The notes beneath the pieces were generated by a model. It ran no database searches. It was not told the DNA's origin and worked only from the letters and a program-made list of their open reading frames with translations. From contig NZ_CP085344.1 of NCBI RefSeq assembly GCF_020618415.1, forward strand, positions 2,751,001-2,815,000: DNA of 64,000 nucleotides, written 5' to 3'. The position numbers and the translations under genes are program-made. This document shows, one piece after another, positions 16,494-28,527 of this stretch (position 1 is the first letter of the stretch; every line of letters starts with the position of its first letter). The stretch is from Cupriavidus sp. MP-37. Its GTDB lineage: Bacteria > Pseudomonadota > Gammaproteobacteria > Burkholderiales > Burkholderiaceae.

Positions 16494-17666
16494 GGTGAAC
16501 GACCAGCTCAGGTCCACCGGCTGCGCGCCGAGACGGCCCGTCACCCGCACGGTATAGCGCTGCTGGCTGGCCAGCGGCGCCACCGGCGTGCACACCGCCA
16601 GGCCGCGCGCCGCGCTGCTCAGGCCCGAGGAACGGCTGTCGACCTTGATGCAGTTGACGTTGTTGCCTGCCGCATCGGTGATGACGAAGTTGTCGGCATC
16701 GAACTGCAGCGAGGTATTGATCGCCTGCAGCGACACCGGGTAGCCCATGGTGCGGTTCTCATAGCCCGGCGCCGGATTGGGGCTTTCGGTGTTGACCCAG
16801 TTGACCGGCACGTCGTTCTGGCCATCGAACGGATAGGCCACCATCTGGTTGTCGCTGCCGCCGCGGACCCGGTCGGCGAGGTCGACGGTCTGGTAGTAGC
16901 TGGCCGAGGTGCCGCTGCCGTCGGCGCCCACGCGCTCGGCAAAGCCGCTGCCGGCCGAGCCATAGCTGCCCAGCAGCGCGGCGCGGTGGAACGGCGCGTC
17001 CACCAGGTCCGACACCAGCGCGTCCTTGGGCGACATCGACAGCTGCGCATTGGCCACCGAGGTCCAGCGGTTGGCGCCGGCCACCACTTCCGCGGTGGCA
17101 TCGGTCGGATAGGCGGCCTGGATGCGCTCGTGGGCAGTGGCGCCGGTGTAGCCCGGATTGCCGCTGCTTTCGTCGTGCGTCAGCGTGGCGTTGGCCAGCA
17201 TGTAGTCGGTATGGGCCTGCGCGGCGGCATTGAGCGGGTCGCGCGCCGCCAGCGGCGGCAGGCCCACCTGCTCGCGGCGATAGTTGGCGTAGCACAGGCC
17301 GGCGCTGCGCGGCTCCTCCAGTACGCGGTAGTTGCTGACCGCGCTGCCGCGCGCCGGCAGCAGCGAGATGCCGCTGCCCGGCGCGGCGGCCGGCGCCGGA
17401 CCGCTGACGGTATAGCAGGCCCCGGCCGTGATAGTGGTTGTGGTAGAACCGGCCGGGGAGGTCGGCGACGGGGACGTGGCTGCGCTCTGGCCGCCAGCCG
17501 GCGCGCTGGCCTGCGCGCCGGACGGCGCCGATCCGCCTGGCGCGGCACTGGCGGTGGTGGCACCGTCGCCGCCATCGCCGCCGCCGCAGGCGGCCAGCGC
17601 CAGCGCCGCGGCGGTACAGAGCGCGGTCAGCGCCAGCGTGGTGTGCCGCGCGCGGCGCGACGGCAT
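16485..17666 (-). CDS. CAP/SCP-domain lipoprotein
   Basis: A 393-residue predicted lipoprotein. The ATG at 17666 gives a compact signal peptide (MPSRRARHTTLALTAL, lipobox LALAAC); an alternative in-frame ATG at 17702 would add 12 residues and neither has a strong ribosome site. A Ser/Pro/Ala-rich linker runs to about residue 95. The CAP domain follows, with CYANYRREQVGLPPL, AAQAHTDYMLAN, LTHDESSGNPGY and PFHRAALLG, keeping the family histidines. The C-terminal ~100 residues look like an immunoglobulin-like domain ending DLSWSFTTR. CAP proteins are extracytoplasmic and mostly of unknown function. Confidence 0.85.
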   Translation of the reverse strand: MPSRRARHTTLALTALCTAAALALAACGGGDGGDGATTASAAPGGSAPSGAQASAPAGGQSAATSPSPTSPAGSTTTTITAGACYTVSGPAPAAAPGSGISLLPARGSAVSNYRVLEEPRSAGLCYANYRREQVGLPPLAARDPLNAAAQAHTDYMLANATLTHDESSGNPGYTGATAHERIQAAYPTDATAEVVAGANRWTSVANAQLSMSPKDALVSDLVDAPFHRAALLGSYGSAGSGFAERVGADGSGTSASYYQTVDLADRVRGGSDNQMVAYPFDGQNDVPVNWVNTESPNPAPGYENRTMGYPVSLQAINTSLQFDADNFVITDAAGNNVNCIKVDSRSSGLSSAARGLAVCTPVAPLASQQRYTVRVTGRLGAQPVDLSWSFTTR

Positions 17667-17955
17667 GGAGTGGCAATCAGCAGGCAGGCGTTTCCCAATC
17701 ATCGGTCTGAGTCGTCGTGGTGGAGTCGGCGAATTGGTCTGCCCCGCGGGATCCGCGAGCGCGGACAGCCGGCGCGATAACCCGTCGCGGGCACCGTGCA
17801 GGACGGGCTCGCGGTGGCTGCGCCGGGGGCAGAAAGACCGGACGATGGTATGGGCCGCGACCGCGAGGGTCTAGCCCGCGAACAATTGCTTACGTGTGAC
17901 CCGCGCGCGCCGCACCTGAATCGAATTGGGCCGCGGCAATGTCGGTCGAGCGCCG

Positions 17956-18894
17956 TCAGCCGGCAGCGGCCACGTCGCCCATGCCGCTGCCGAGCGAGGC
18001 CATCACCGCCATCAGCTGCTCGCGCAGCCAGCGGTTGGCGCCGTCGTTCTCGCCGCCCGCGTGCCAGTACAAATGCAGCTCCAGCGACGGCACCTTGAAC
18101 GGCAGCGACAGCAGCCGGTTGGCATAGGGCTCGTTGGCGATGCGCGCATAGCGCAGCGGCAGCGTGGCGAGCAGGTCGGTGCAGCTGACCACGCGGCACG
18201 CCGCGGCGTAATGCTGGCAGCGCAGCCGCACGCGCCGCGTCAGGCCCATGCGATGCAGGGCCTGGTCTTCGAGCCCCGCGCCGCGGCGGCGCGACGACAC
18301 ATGCACGTGTTCGGCCGCGAGGTAGCGCTCCAGCGTCAGTTCCTTCTTCACCAGCGGATGGTCGCGCCGTGCCAGCACCACCATCGGGTCGGCCATGAAC
18401 GGGGCATGGTGGATCGCCGGCGACACCGGCAGCAGGATGTCGAGCGCGGCGTCGATGGTGCCGGCCAGCAGCTCCGATTCCATCTCGCGCCGGTCGAAGC
18501 GGATCGCGGCGATCTCCACCTGCGGCGCCATCGCCGTGACGCGGCTCATCAGCGGCGGCAGCAGCGTCGACTCGAGCGCATCGCGCATGCCGATGGTGAA
18601 GCGGCGCACGGTGTTGGTGGGATCGAAGTGCGGCGTGTCCTGCAGCGTGCGCGCGAACGATTGCAGCGCGCTGCGGACCTCGGCCGCCAGCGAACGCGCC
18701 AGCGGCGTGGGCGCCATGCCCTGCCCGCGCCGCTCAAACAGCGGATCGTCGAACAGCGTGCGCAGCCGCCCCAGCGCGTGGCTGACCGCCGGCTGCGTCA
18801 GGTTGAGCTGGCGCGCGGCCGCGGTGATGCTGCCTTCGCTGTAGATGGCGTCGAACACGACGAAGAGGTTGAGGTCGATGCGGGAGAGCTGCAT
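17956..18894 (-). CDS. LysR-family transcriptional regulator
   Basis: A 312-residue regulator. The winged helix at residues 5-64 includes ITAAARQLNLTQPAVSHAL and FDDPLFERRGQGMAPT. The remaining ~220 residues form the periplasmic-binding-like effector domain. It is divergent from the acyl-CoA dehydrogenase gene that starts at 19071, the usual arrangement for a LysR regulator and its target. The dehydrogenase is therefore the likely regulated gene, with an acyl-CoA or organic acid as the inferred effector. Confidence 0.9.
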   Translation of the reverse strand: MQLSRIDLNLFVVFDAIYSEGSITAAARQLNLTQPAVSHALGRLRTLFDDPLFERRGQGMAPTPLARSLAAEVRSALQSFARTLQDTPHFDPTNTVRRFTIGMRDALESTLLPPLMSRVTAMAPQVEIAAIRFDRREMESELLAGTIDAALDILLPVSPAIHHAPFMADPMVVLARRDHPLVKKELTLERYLAAEHVHVSSRRRGAGLEDQALHRMGLTRRVRLRCQHYAAACRVVSCTDLLATLPLRYARIANEPYANRLLSLPFKVPSLELHLYWHAGGENDGANRWLREQLMAVMASLGSGMGDVAAAG

Positions 18895-18930
18895 GCTGGT
18901 GATTCTGGCACGGAATGCAGGGAATTGATA

Positions 18931-18943
18931 CTGGCAAATCCAG
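18931..18943. promoter_or_regulatory. Candidate LysR operator
   Basis: The palindrome CTGGCAAATCCAG lies in the 176-base divergent gap, nearer the LysR start. It sits in an AT-richer patch, unlike its surroundings. Assignment to this regulator is inference. Confidence 0.4.
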
Positions 18944-19070
18944 AAAATTCATTTTTCTAATTACCCGCTTTCAGATAGAGTGCATTCCATCGGCAAGGTA
19001 TTGCCTGAAGACCCAGCCAACCGGCGCCGTCGGCAGCCGGCGCCCACCGATCCCGTAGCGAGGAGACCAC

Positions 19071-20333
19071 ATGGATTTCGCGTACAGCCCGAAGGTCAAG
19101 GAGATGCAGGCCAAGCTGCTGGCCTTCTTCGACCAGCACATCTATCCGAACGAAAAGCGCTTCGCCGAGGAGATCGACGCCAACCGCCGCGCCGGCAACG
19201 CCTGGATCCCGACCAAGGTGATCGAGGAACTGAAGCCGCTGGCGCGCGAAGCCGGCCTGTGGAACCTGTTCCTGCCGCGTTCGCCGCGCGCCCCGCAGGG
19301 CCTGTCGAACCTGGAATACGCCACCCTGTGCGAGATCATGGGCCGGGTGCCCTGGTCGGCCGAGGTCTTCAACTGCGCGGCCCCGGACACCGGCAACATG
19401 GAAACGCTGGAGCGCTACGCGTCGGAAGAACTGAAGGACCAGTGGCTGGAGCCGCTGCTGGCCGGCGAGATCCGCTCGGCCTTCCTGATGACCGAGCCGG
19501 CGGTGGCGTCGTCGGACGCGACCAACATCGAATGCCGCATCGAGCGCGATGGCGACCACTACGTGATCAACGGCACCAAGTGGTGGTCGTCGGGCGCCGG
19601 CGACCCGCGCTGCAAGGTCTACATCGTGATGGGCAAGACCGATCCCGATGCCGGCCGCCACGAGCAGCAGTCGATGGTCGTGGTGCCGGCCGATACCCCG
19701 GGCATCACCATCAAGCGCTTCCTGCCGGTGTTCGGCTACGACGACGCGCCGCACGGCCATATGGAGATCGAACTGAAGAACGTGCGCGTGCCGGTCTCGA
19801 ACATCCTGCTGGGCGAAGGCCGCGGCTTCGAGATCGCGCAGGGCCGCCTCGGGCCGGGCCGCATCCACCACTGCATGCGCAGCATCGGCGTGGCCGAGCG
19901 CGCGCTGGAACTGCTGTGCAAGCGCGCGCTGTCGCGGGTGGCGTTCGGCAAGCCGGTGTCAGCCCAGGGCGTGACGCAGGAGCGCATCGCCGAAGCCCGC
20001 TGCGAGATCGAGATGGCGCGCCTGCTGACGCTCAAGGCCGCGTACATGATGGACACGGTCGGCAACAAGGTGGCCAAGGCCGAGATCGCCATGATCAAGG
20101 TGGTGGCGCCCAACGTGGCGCTGAAGGTGATCGACTGGGCCATCCAGGTCCACGGCGCCGCCGGCATTTCCAGCGACTTCCCGCTGGCCAGCTGGTGGGC
20201 GCACCAGCGCACGCTGCGCCTGGCCGACGGTCCGGACGAGGTGCACCGCAACGCCATCGCCAAGCTGGAGCTGGCCAAGCACATGAACGTCAACCCGGAC
20301 ACCATCAAGATGCCGGTGGCGCGCGGCTTCTGA
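19071..20333 (+). CDS. Acyl-CoA dehydrogenase family protein (ACAD10/11-like)
   Basis: A 420-residue flavoenzyme. [18 protein letters not shown] carries the FAD/substrate loop. [16 protein letters not shown] and the C-terminal block [19 protein letters not shown] are typical of the ACAD10/11 group, slightly longer than the usual ~380-residue dehydrogenases. It would oxidise an acyl-CoA to the 2-enoyl-CoA, passing electrons to ETF. A phosphotransferase related to the ACAD10/11 kinase domain lies 8.4 kb upstream at 9550. A good ribosome site (AGGAGA) precedes the ATG, and a strong terminator follows. Confidence 0.9.
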   Translation: MDFAYSPKVKEMQAKLLAFFDQHIYPNEKRFAEEIDANRRAGNAWIPTKVIEELKPLAREAGLWNLFLPRSPRAPQGLSNLEYATLCEIMGRVPWSAEVFNCAAPDTGNMETLERYASEELKDQWLEPLLAGEIRSAFLMTEPAVASSDATNIECRIERDGDHYVINGTKWWSSGAGDPRCKVYIVMGKTDPDAGRHEQQSMVVVPADTPGITIKRFLPVFGYDDAPHGHMEIELKNVRVPVSNILLGEGRGFEIAQGRLGPGRIHHCMRSIGVAERALELLCKRALSRVAFGKPVSAQGVTQERIAEARCEIEMARLLTLKAAYMMDTVGNKVAKAEIAMIKVVAPNVALKVIDWAIQVHGAAGISSDFPLASWWAHQRTLRLADGPDEVHRNAIAKLELAKHMNVNPDTIKMPVARGF

Positions 20334-20401
20334 GCGCGCGGATGTGCCGGCCGGGCTGGGCCCGGACGCGCCGGCGCGGCCCGCCCCTGCCGGCATTGTG
20401 G

Positions 20402-20431
20402 AAAACGCGCAGCCTGTCTGCGCGTTTTTTT
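20402..20431 (+). terminator. Rho-independent terminator of acyl-CoA dehydrogenase gene
   Basis: A perfect 11-bp stem AAAACGCGCAG / CTGCGCGTTTT with a 5-base loop is followed by a T-run. Confidence 0.9.
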
Positions 20432-20512
20432 CTTCTGTGCTTAAATCGCGCGGTTCGCCACGTCGGTGGTTGACGTGGCCGTTCCCATGAATGCAGCCAG
20501 GAGATCCCTGCA

Positions 20513-21205
20513 ATGATCGACGTCTACACCTGGGCCACGCCCAATGGCCACAAAGTCCACATCATGCTGGAGGAGTGCGGACTGGAGTACAAGGTCCACC
20601 CGATCAACATCGGCGCCGGCGACCAGTTCGGCGAGGACTTCCTGAAGATCAGCCCCAACAACAAGATTCCCGCCATCGTCGACCCGGACGGCCCCGACGG
20701 CAAGCCGATCTCGCTGTTCGAATCGGGCGCGATCCTGCTCTACCTGGCCGGCAAGACCGGCAAGTTCCTGCCCGAGGACGTGCGCGGCAAGTACGAGACG
20801 CTGCAGTGGCTGATGTTCCAGATGGGCGGCGTGGGCCCGATGCTGGGCCAGGCGCACCACTTCCGCATCTATGCGCCCGAAAAGATCGAGTACGCGGTCA
20901 ATCGCTACACCAATGAAGCCAGGCGCCTGTACGGCGTGATCGACACGCAGCTGTCGAAGCACGAATGGCTGGCCGGCGACCAGTACACCATCGCCGACAT
21001 CGCCACCTTCCCGTGGCTGCGCAGCTGGCAGAACCAGGGCGTGGAGCTGGACGACTACCCTCACCTGAAGCGCTGGTTCAACCAGATCGCCGAGCGTCCC
21101 GCGGTCAAGCGCGGCGTGGAGGTGCTGGCCAGCGCGCGCAAGGCGCTGCAGGACGACAAGGCGCGCGAAGTGCTGTTCGGCGCCACGCAGTACAAGCGCC
21201 ACTGA
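20513..21205 (+). CDS. Glutathione S-transferase, YfcG/Ure2p-like
   Basis: A 230-residue protein. The N-terminal thioredoxin-like domain begins MIDVYTWATPNGHKVHIMLE and has ISPNNKIPAIVD with the cis-proline and FESGAILLYLA with the glutathione-binding Glu-Ser. The C-terminal helical domain contains YTIADIATFPWLRSW. The NGHKV motif in place of a catalytic Tyr/Cys is characteristic of the YfcG/Ure2p group, which acts on disulfides rather than conjugating electrophiles. It is transcribed alone after a terminator. Confidence 0.9.
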   Translation: MIDVYTWATPNGHKVHIMLEECGLEYKVHPINIGAGDQFGEDFLKISPNNKIPAIVDPDGPDGKPISLFESGAILLYLAGKTGKFLPEDVRGKYETLQWLMFQMGGVGPMLGQAHHFRIYAPEKIEYAVNRYTNEARRLYGVIDTQLSKHEWLAGDQYTIADIATFPWLRSWQNQGVELDDYPHLKRWFNQIAERPAVKRGVEVLASARKALQDDKAREVLFGATQYKRH

Positions 21206-21270
21206 AGGTTGCGCGGCGGCCGGCGGCTGCGCTGTCCGCGCATGGCGCCGGTCCGCAGCCACGCCGGCCA

Positions 21271-22116
21271 TCAGGCCAGCGCCAGCGCAGCGCGCGCCAC
21301 GGCGTGGCCGCCCGCGCGCCGGCCGCCGCGCGCGGACACGCCATCATGCGGGGCGGCGTCCGCGCCGAAGCAGCACAGCAGGCCGGTGCCGGGCACCAGC
21401 ACGTCGAGCCGGCATGACTCGTGCGCGTCCGGCGCGTAGAGCGCGCCGGGCTGCAGGAAGGCCATGTCGCCGCCGCCAAGCACCAGCGCCCCCTGCCAGT
21501 GCAGGGCAATGGCACCCCGGTAACACAGCGCCCAGCGCAGCCCGCGCGCCTGCAGCTGCCGGCCCCAGTCATCCACCAGGCCATCCAGCAGGACAAACTC
21601 CGGGCGCATCCCCTGCTGCGCAGGCCAGCCATCCGCATCCGGCAGGTCCGCCAGCGCATCCGGCCCGGCCACGCCATCGGTACCAGTACCGGCACCGACC
21701 GGAGCCAGGGCGCCCAGCGCGCACTGCCACGCGCCCGCGGGCATGGCCACGGGGCGCATGGCATCGCCCGGGTCTTGCGGCACCGCGCGCACCAGGATGG
21801 TGTCGGCCACCGCCTGCACCTGCATCGGGACGCCGGGCGCGGGCGCGAACAGTTCGCCGCCGCCCACCAGCAAGCTGCCGCGGCCGGGCGAGGACAGCCG
21901 CAGGCCGCCGCGCAGGCAGCCCCACCATTCATGGCAATCCGCTGAAAATTCAGGCTGGCGCTCGCCGGCGCAGAGGAAGACGTAGTCGCAGGTGCAGCCG
22001 AGACCGGCAGTGGCGGCAAGCAGGCGTGGCTGGAATCCGGGAATGAAATCCGACGGCGCGCGGCGGTCGGCATCGCTGGCGCGCATGCGCGCCTCGAACA
22101 GCGTGAAGATCTGCAT
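21271..22116 (-). CDS. Unrecognised 281-residue protein, possible cupin-like fold
   Basis: I do not recognise a named family. The start at 22116 is supported by the purine-rich AGGGGGA just upstream. The protein is rich in Gly, Ala and Cys. It shows two similarly organised parts, each with a hydrophobic strand pattern and a turn rich in small residues: LLVGGGELFAPAPG near residue 85 and LVLGGGDMAFLQPG near 215. This looks like a duplicated beta-barrel resembling bicupins, but typical metal-binding histidines are sparse. No signal peptide or membrane helix is evident. It is divergent from the XRE regulator gene across 266 bases. Confidence 0.6.
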   Translation of the reverse strand: MQIFTLFEARMRASDADRRAPSDFIPGFQPRLLAATAGLGCTCDYVFLCAGERQPEFSADCHEWWGCLRGGLRLSSPGRGSLLVGGGELFAPAPGVPMQVQAVADTILVRAVPQDPGDAMRPVAMPAGAWQCALGALAPVGAGTGTDGVAGPDALADLPDADGWPAQQGMRPEFVLLDGLVDDWGRQLQARGLRWALCYRGAIALHWQGALVLGGGDMAFLQPGALYAPDAHESCRLDVLVPGTGLLCCFGADAAPHDGVSARGGRRAGGHAVARAALALA

Positions 22117-22382
22117 GGCAATCCCCCTGCAGGGCGACAGGCGCGATGCGCCTGCCCGCGCAGCCGGCGCACGCGTGGCGGCGTGACGCTCAGTCTTGCG
22201 CAATAACCCGTCTGGCGCGGCGCTGCGATGCAGGCCGCCCGGTTGATGCCATCGTGCCGCGCCAATGCCTGGCGCGCCCCTCAATTTGCGGATCGGACAC
22301 CGATAGTGAGGATGAGGATAAGTTGTCGTGGCCTCAAGGTCAAACCCTTAGCCTCAGACCACTCCGAACTTTTGTTGATCCC

Positions 22383-22828
22383 ATGACCTCTCGAAATCTC
22401 AGACTTTTCGGATTGCATCTCGCCTGGCTACGCAAGCAACGCGGCTGGTCCCAGGAGACCCTTTCGCTCGAAAGCGGACTGTCGCGCTCCTACCTGAGCG
22501 GCATCGAAAGCGGCAAGCGCAACCTCGCGCTGGCCAACATCTGCAGGCTGGCCGAGACCCTCGCCGTACCGACCGCCGAGATGCTCGACTTCAGCCGCCA
22601 CGACGCCAGCCAGCTGCAGGTCGAGCAAGCGCGCGCGCCGTTCGGCAACCGCCAGCGCGCGGCGATCGAGGCCACCGTGCACCATATGTCCGAGCTGAGC
22701 GAGCCCGAGCTGAACCTGGTAGCCGCGGTGGCGCGGGCGCTGGCGGGCAAGGGCAGCTTCCGCCCGGCGCTTGGGCACGCCGGTTCCGGCGCACGCTGCG
22801 CGCCCGATGCCGAGGCCAGTCCCGAAAG

Positions 22829-22832
<4 letters not shown>
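22383..22832 (+). CDS. XRE-family helix-turn-helix regulator
   Basis: A 149-residue protein. Residues 8-62 form a Cro/C1-type domain: [20 protein letters not shown], then [20 protein letters not shown]. The C-terminal ~85 residues have no recognised sensor domain. It is divergent from the unrecognised gene at 22116, which may be its target. It overlaps the end of ureG by 4 bases convergently. Confidence 0.85.
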
Positions 22833-23458
<626 letters not shown>

Positions 23459-23472
23459 GGTGCGGGTTCGGT

Positions 23473-24165
23473 TCAGGATCGGAACAGCCGGGAGTACTGC
23501 GTTTCGTGGCGTGCGCACAGCAGTCCCAGCATCGGGGAAAACGTCGACAGTTGCGGCGGCGTGGCATCGGCGCGGTGCGCGGCTTCGTCGACGGTATCGA
23601 GCACCGCGCCGTGCAGACGCCGCAGCATGTGCTGCCCCGCCACCTGCCCCAGCGGCACCGCCTTGATCGCCGCGGCCACCTGGTTCTCGGCCCAGTTGAA
23701 GCAATAGGCGGCCAGGCCGTCGCGCGCGCCGATCTCCAGCGCAACGCAGGCGGCCGTGAACGCGCTCGGCAGGCATACGGGCGACAGCGTCGCGAGCGCA
23801 TCGCGCAGCGACGGCGCGCCCCACTCCATCTGCGCGACCAGCCTGGCCAGCGACCAGCCCATCTGCTCGGTCTCCAGCCGTAACTCCGAGGTCTCGCGGG
23901 TGGCATGGAACCAGTCGTTCCAAGTCCGTACCTGCGCGGCGTCGCCCGCCTGCCAGTGGCGATGCAGCAGCAACCACAACGGCGCCTCGCATTGCGCCTG
24001 GACATGCCGCAGGTTGTCGCGGATCCAGCGCTCGGCGGTGGCGGCGTCATGCACGACACCGGATTCGATTGCGGCTTCGAGGCCTTGTGAATAGCTGAAG
24101 CCGCCGATGGGTAGCGACGGCGAAGCGAGGTGCAGCAGGGCGATGAGTTGGTGGAGGTTGGTCAT
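23473..24165 (-). CDS. ureF: Urease accessory protein UreF
   Basis: A 230-residue all-helical scaffold that bridges UreD and UreG in the nickel-insertion complex. The family N-terminus [20 protein letters not shown] is present, as are [19 protein letters not shown] and the C-terminal SRLFRS. Length matches the family. The start codon overlaps the stop of the upstream DUF559 gene by 4 bases, so translation is probably coupled to that inserted gene. Confidence 0.96.
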   Translation of the reverse strand: MTNLHQLIALLHLASPSLPIGGFSYSQGLEAAIESGVVHDAATAERWIRDNLRHVQAQCEAPLWLLLHRHWQAGDAAQVRTWNDWFHATRETSELRLETEQMGWSLARLVAQMEWGAPSLRDALATLSPVCLPSAFTAACVALEIGARDGLAAYCFNWAENQVAAAIKAVPLGQVAGQHMLRRLHGAVLDTVDEAAHRADATPPQLSTFSPMLGLLCARHETQYSRLFRS

Positions 24166-24512
24166 GGCTCGCCCAGAGGAACGGTGCGCTCCAGCACAAA
24201 CTGACGGATCGTTTCCAATACCGCGTCCGTCTGCCCCAGCACCTCGGAGTTCCAGAAGCGCAAAACATGGAAACCTTGCCGCCGGAACCAGGCATCGCGA
24301 GCCGCGTCCCCGGCGTCGCCGTGCTGACCTCCGTCTGCTTCGATCACAAGCTTGGCGTCGATGCAAACGAAATCGACGATGAATGGTCCTATCTGGTGTT
24401 GCCGCTTGAATTTCAACCCCATGAAGCGGCGGTCGCGTAGTTGATACCAAAGACGCTGCTCAGCGTTGGTCTGGTGCGCACGCAGCAAGCGAGCGAACGC
24501 CGGCTTCGGCAT
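24162..24512 (-). CDS. DUF559 endonuclease-domain protein in the urease operon
   Basis: A 116-residue Vsr-like PD-(D/E)XK protein. It shows [33 protein letters not shown] and [12 protein letters not shown], with the catalytic acids in VDF and IEADG, then [12 protein letters not shown]. This is the full length of DUF559 proteins. It is not a urease component; it lies between ureE and ureF. Its start is 6 bases from a REP array, and it overlaps ureF. The biological role of DUF559 proteins is unclear. The placement suggests it arrived with, or is linked to, the palindromic repeats. Confidence 0.88.
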   Translation of the reverse strand: MPKPAFARLLRAHQTNAEQRLWYQLRDRRFMGLKFKRQHQIGPFIVDFVCIDAKLVIEADGGQHGDAGDAARDAWFRRQGFHVLRFWNSEVLGQTDAVLETIRQFVLERTVPLGEP

Positions 24513-24518
24513 ACGCTC

Positions 24519-24758
24519 GCCCTCACCCCCTGCCCCTCTCCCGCAAGCGGGAGAGGGGAGCAAACCCGCAGCGCCGGACAGCACTGCAGCACCTGATACT
24601 TGCCGATTGTTGGCTCCCTCTCCCGCGCGCGGGAGAGGGTTGGGGTGAGGGCCAGGAGCGTCCACAAGGTCCAGGCCAGCGGTACGTCCGCAAGCGGGCA
24701 GCACGTGCCGATGGTTGGCTCCCTCTCCCGCGCGCGGGAGAGGGCTGGGGTGAGGGCC
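24519..24758. repeat. Triple REP array within the urease operon
   Basis: Three palindromes lie at 24519-24566, 24610-24653 and 24715-24758; the first is inverted relative to the other two. The last two belong to a tandem duplication with a 105-base period that includes the linker GGAGCGTCCACAAGGTCCAG. This array fills most of the 367-base gap between the DUF559 gene and ureE. Nothing else was recognised in the gap. Confidence 0.88.
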
Positions 24759-24879
24759 GGGAGCGTCCACAAGGTCCAGGCTAGCGGTATGCCCGCGAGC
24801 GGAAGACGTCAGTTTGGATGCGTTGAATTCGTTATCTCTGGCCATCGTTCGCGCCCTCCCTCCACACCGACCATACACA

Positions 24880-25470
24880 TCACAGCCGATGCCCACAATG
24901 CTCCCCATGGACATGCTCGCCATCATGACCATGCGAGTGCGAGTGCGAGTGCCCATGATGCTCATGAAACACCGCCTGCGCCGCCGCATAATCCTCCGCG
25001 AACGTCGCATCATGCCCATGCTTGTGCCCGCCGCCATAGGCGCCCGCTTCCGGCTCGAACGGCAGCTCCGCGCGCTCCGCGTGCACGCCCAGCCGCTGCA
25101 GCATGTCGGCCAGCACTGCGTCATATTCGAGCCGCAGGTAGTCGCGCCCGATCTCCACCGGGGTGTGGCGGTTGCCGAGGTGGTAGGCCGCGCGCATCAG
25201 CGCGTGCGGGTCCTGTGCGCGCACTTGCAGCACGGACTCGGCGGCGGCCTGGACCTCGATGAAACTGCCGTCCTCCGCCACCAGCAGGTCGCCGCCGCGC
25301 AGCACGGTGCCGCGCGGCAGGAACAGCGCGGCGTCGGTGCCGTTGTCGAGCACCGCGCGCAGGCGGCTCTTGCTGCGGTCGGCGAACGGCAGCACCAGCT
25401 TGGGGGCGCGGCGCACCAGCACGCTGGCGATGCCGTGCGGCGCGGTCAAATGTTTATCAATCTTCAGCAT
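24880..25470 (-). CDS. ureE: Urease nickel metallochaperone UreE
   Basis: A 196-residue homodimeric nickel carrier. The N-terminal peptide-binding domain includes [15 protein letters not shown]. The metal-binding domain contains [14 protein letters not shown] with the key histidine. The C-terminal tail is very His-rich ([20 protein letters not shown]), adding nickel storage capacity as in Klebsiella UreE. It is separated from ureC by 16 bases and from the next operon gene by a 367-base REP array. Confidence 0.95.
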   Translation of the reverse strand: MLKIDKHLTAPHGIASVLVRRAPKLVLPFADRSKSRLRAVLDNGTDAALFLPRGTVLRGGDLLVAEDGSFIEVQAAAESVLQVRAQDPHALMRAAYHLGNRHTPVEIGRDYLRLEYDAVLADMLQRLGVHAERAELPFEPEAGAYGGGHKHGHDATFAEDYAAAQAVFHEHHGHSHSHSHGHDGEHVHGEHCGHRL

Positions 25471-25486
25471 GGCAGCTCCGCCCCCA

Positions 25487-27201
<1,715 letters not shown>

Positions 27202-27202
<1 letters not shown>

Positions 27203-27507
27203 CACAGCGCTCCCATGATCTTGCCGTTGAAGCCGTAGACGATGCGGTCGCCCGCCAGCGCCACCAGTTCCACGGTGCGCGTCTGCCCTGGCTCGAAGCG
27301 CACCGCGGTGCCCGCGGCGATGTTCAGGCGAAAGCCGCGCGCGGCCTCGCGCTCGAACGCGAGCGCGGCGTTGGTTTCGTAGAAGTGGAAGTGCGAGCCG
27401 ACCTGGATCGGCCGGTCGCCGGTATTGGCCACCGTCACGCTGACGGTGGCGCGGCCGGCGTTGAGTTCGATCTCGCCTTCGGCTGGCATTAGTTCGCCGG
27501 GGATCAT
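27202..27507 (-). CDS. ureB: Urease subunit beta UreB
   Basis: A 101-residue structural subunit of the (UreABC)3 trimer. Typical features are the start [27 protein letters not shown] and YGFNGKIMG. The start at 27507 lies 11 bases after the ureJ stop. Separate UreA and UreB, as here, are typical of bacteria other than Helicobacter. Confidence 0.97.
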
Positions 27508-27518
27508 CGCGCTGCTCC

Positions 27519-28139
27519 TCAGGCCACCAGCAGGCCGGCGCCGTACAGCGCCACGCCCGCGCCGGCCGCGCGCGCGAGCCAGCCGGCGCGGCGGTGCAGC
27601 AGCGTGCCGGCGCCGATGCCCAGCAGGTGCAGCGCCATGGTGGCCGCGGCAAAGCCGCCGACGTAGGCCAGCACCGCCGGCAGCGCGCCCGCGCTGGCGG
27701 GCAGTTCCGCGCCATGCGCATAGCCGTGGAACACGGCGAAGCCGCCCACCAGCAGCGTGCCGGCCCACGCCGGCAGCCTGGCGCGCAGCGCCAGCAGCAA
27801 GCCGATCACCAGCAGCGAAGCGGCGATCATGGGCTCCACCGCAGGCAGCGCCAGGCCGGAGAGGCCGAGCGCGGCGCCCACCAGCATCAAGCCCACGAAA
27901 GCCAGCGGCAGGCGCAGCGTATCGGCGGCGGAGCGCGCTACCAGCGCGCTCCATACCCCCACCGCGGCCATTGCCAGCAGGTGGTCGGCGCCGGTGAACG
28001 GGTGCGCCAGGCCGGCCCACAGGCTGGCGCCGACGGTGGCGGCATCGTGGCCGGGATGGGCCAGCGCGGCGCCGGCGGCAACGGTCAGGGAAGCGCCCAG
28101 GGCAAGGCGCAGGCAAGCAGTACGGGTCATCGCGGTCAT
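27519..28139 (-). CDS. ureJ: HupE/UreJ family nickel permease
   Basis: A 206-residue membrane protein with a signal-like N-terminus followed by about six hydrophobic helices. The HupE/UreJ signature [16 protein letters not shown] near residue 45 contains the His/Asp residues associated with nickel transport, and [10 protein letters not shown] appears later. Its position between ureA and ureB is common in Cupriavidus and relatives and supports nickel uptake for urease. ATGs occur at 28139 and 28130; the longer form is given. Confidence 0.9.
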   Translation of the reverse strand: MTAMTRTACLRLALGASLTVAAGAALAHPGHDAATVGASLWAGLAHPFTGADHLLAMAAVGVWSALVARSAADTLRLPLAFVGLMLVGAALGLSGLALPAVEPMIAASLLVIGLLLALRARLPAWAGTLLVGGFAVFHGYAHGAELPASAGALPAVLAYVGGFAAATMALHLLGIGAGTLLHRRAGWLARAAGAGVALYGAGLLVA

Positions 28140-28185
28140 CGGCTTGGATTGGAACGGGTTATCGGCTTCGGTGATCAATGCGTAC

Positions 28186-28488
28186 TCAGACAATGGGATG
28201 GTGCACGGTCACCAGCTTGGTGCCGTCCGGGAAGGTGGCCTCGACCTGGATCTCGGGAATCATCTCGGCCACGCCATCCATCACGTCGTCGCGCATCAGC
28301 ACGGTAGTGCCTTCGTGCATCAGCTCGGCCACGGTGCGGCCGTCGCGCGCGCCTTCCATGATGGCGGCGGTGATCAGCGCCACCGCTTCCGGGTAGTTCA
28401 GCTTCAGCCCGCGGGCCTTGCGCCGCTCGGCCAGCAGCGCGGCGGTGAAGATCAGCAGCTTGTCTTTCTCGCGCGGCGTCAGTTCCAT
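28186..28488 (-). CDS. ureA: Urease subunit gamma UreA
   Basis: A 100-residue structural subunit. The family hallmarks are [40 protein letters not shown] and [14 protein letters not shown]. It forms part of the (UreABC)3 complex. It lies between ureD (39 bases upstream) and ureJ (46 bases downstream). Confidence 0.97.
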   Translation of the reverse strand: MELTPREKDKLLIFTAALLAERRKARGLKLNYPEAVALITAAIMEGARDGRTVAELMHEGTTVLMRDDVMDGVAEMIPEIQVEATFPDGTKLVTVHHPIV

Positions 28489-28527
28489 CTGTCGTTCCTG
28501 TCTGGTGTTCGGTTGCGTATTGACGGG

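Noticed and set aside
24519..24758. CRISPR-like array
   Set aside because: Repeats are palindromic REPs in alternating orientation with homologous linkers, not identical direct repeats with unique spacers, and no cas genes are present.
24513..25124. Upstream extension of the DUF559 gene through the REP array into the ureE region
   Set aside because: The frame stays open only because of GC-rich REPs; the protein start at 24512 matches the family.
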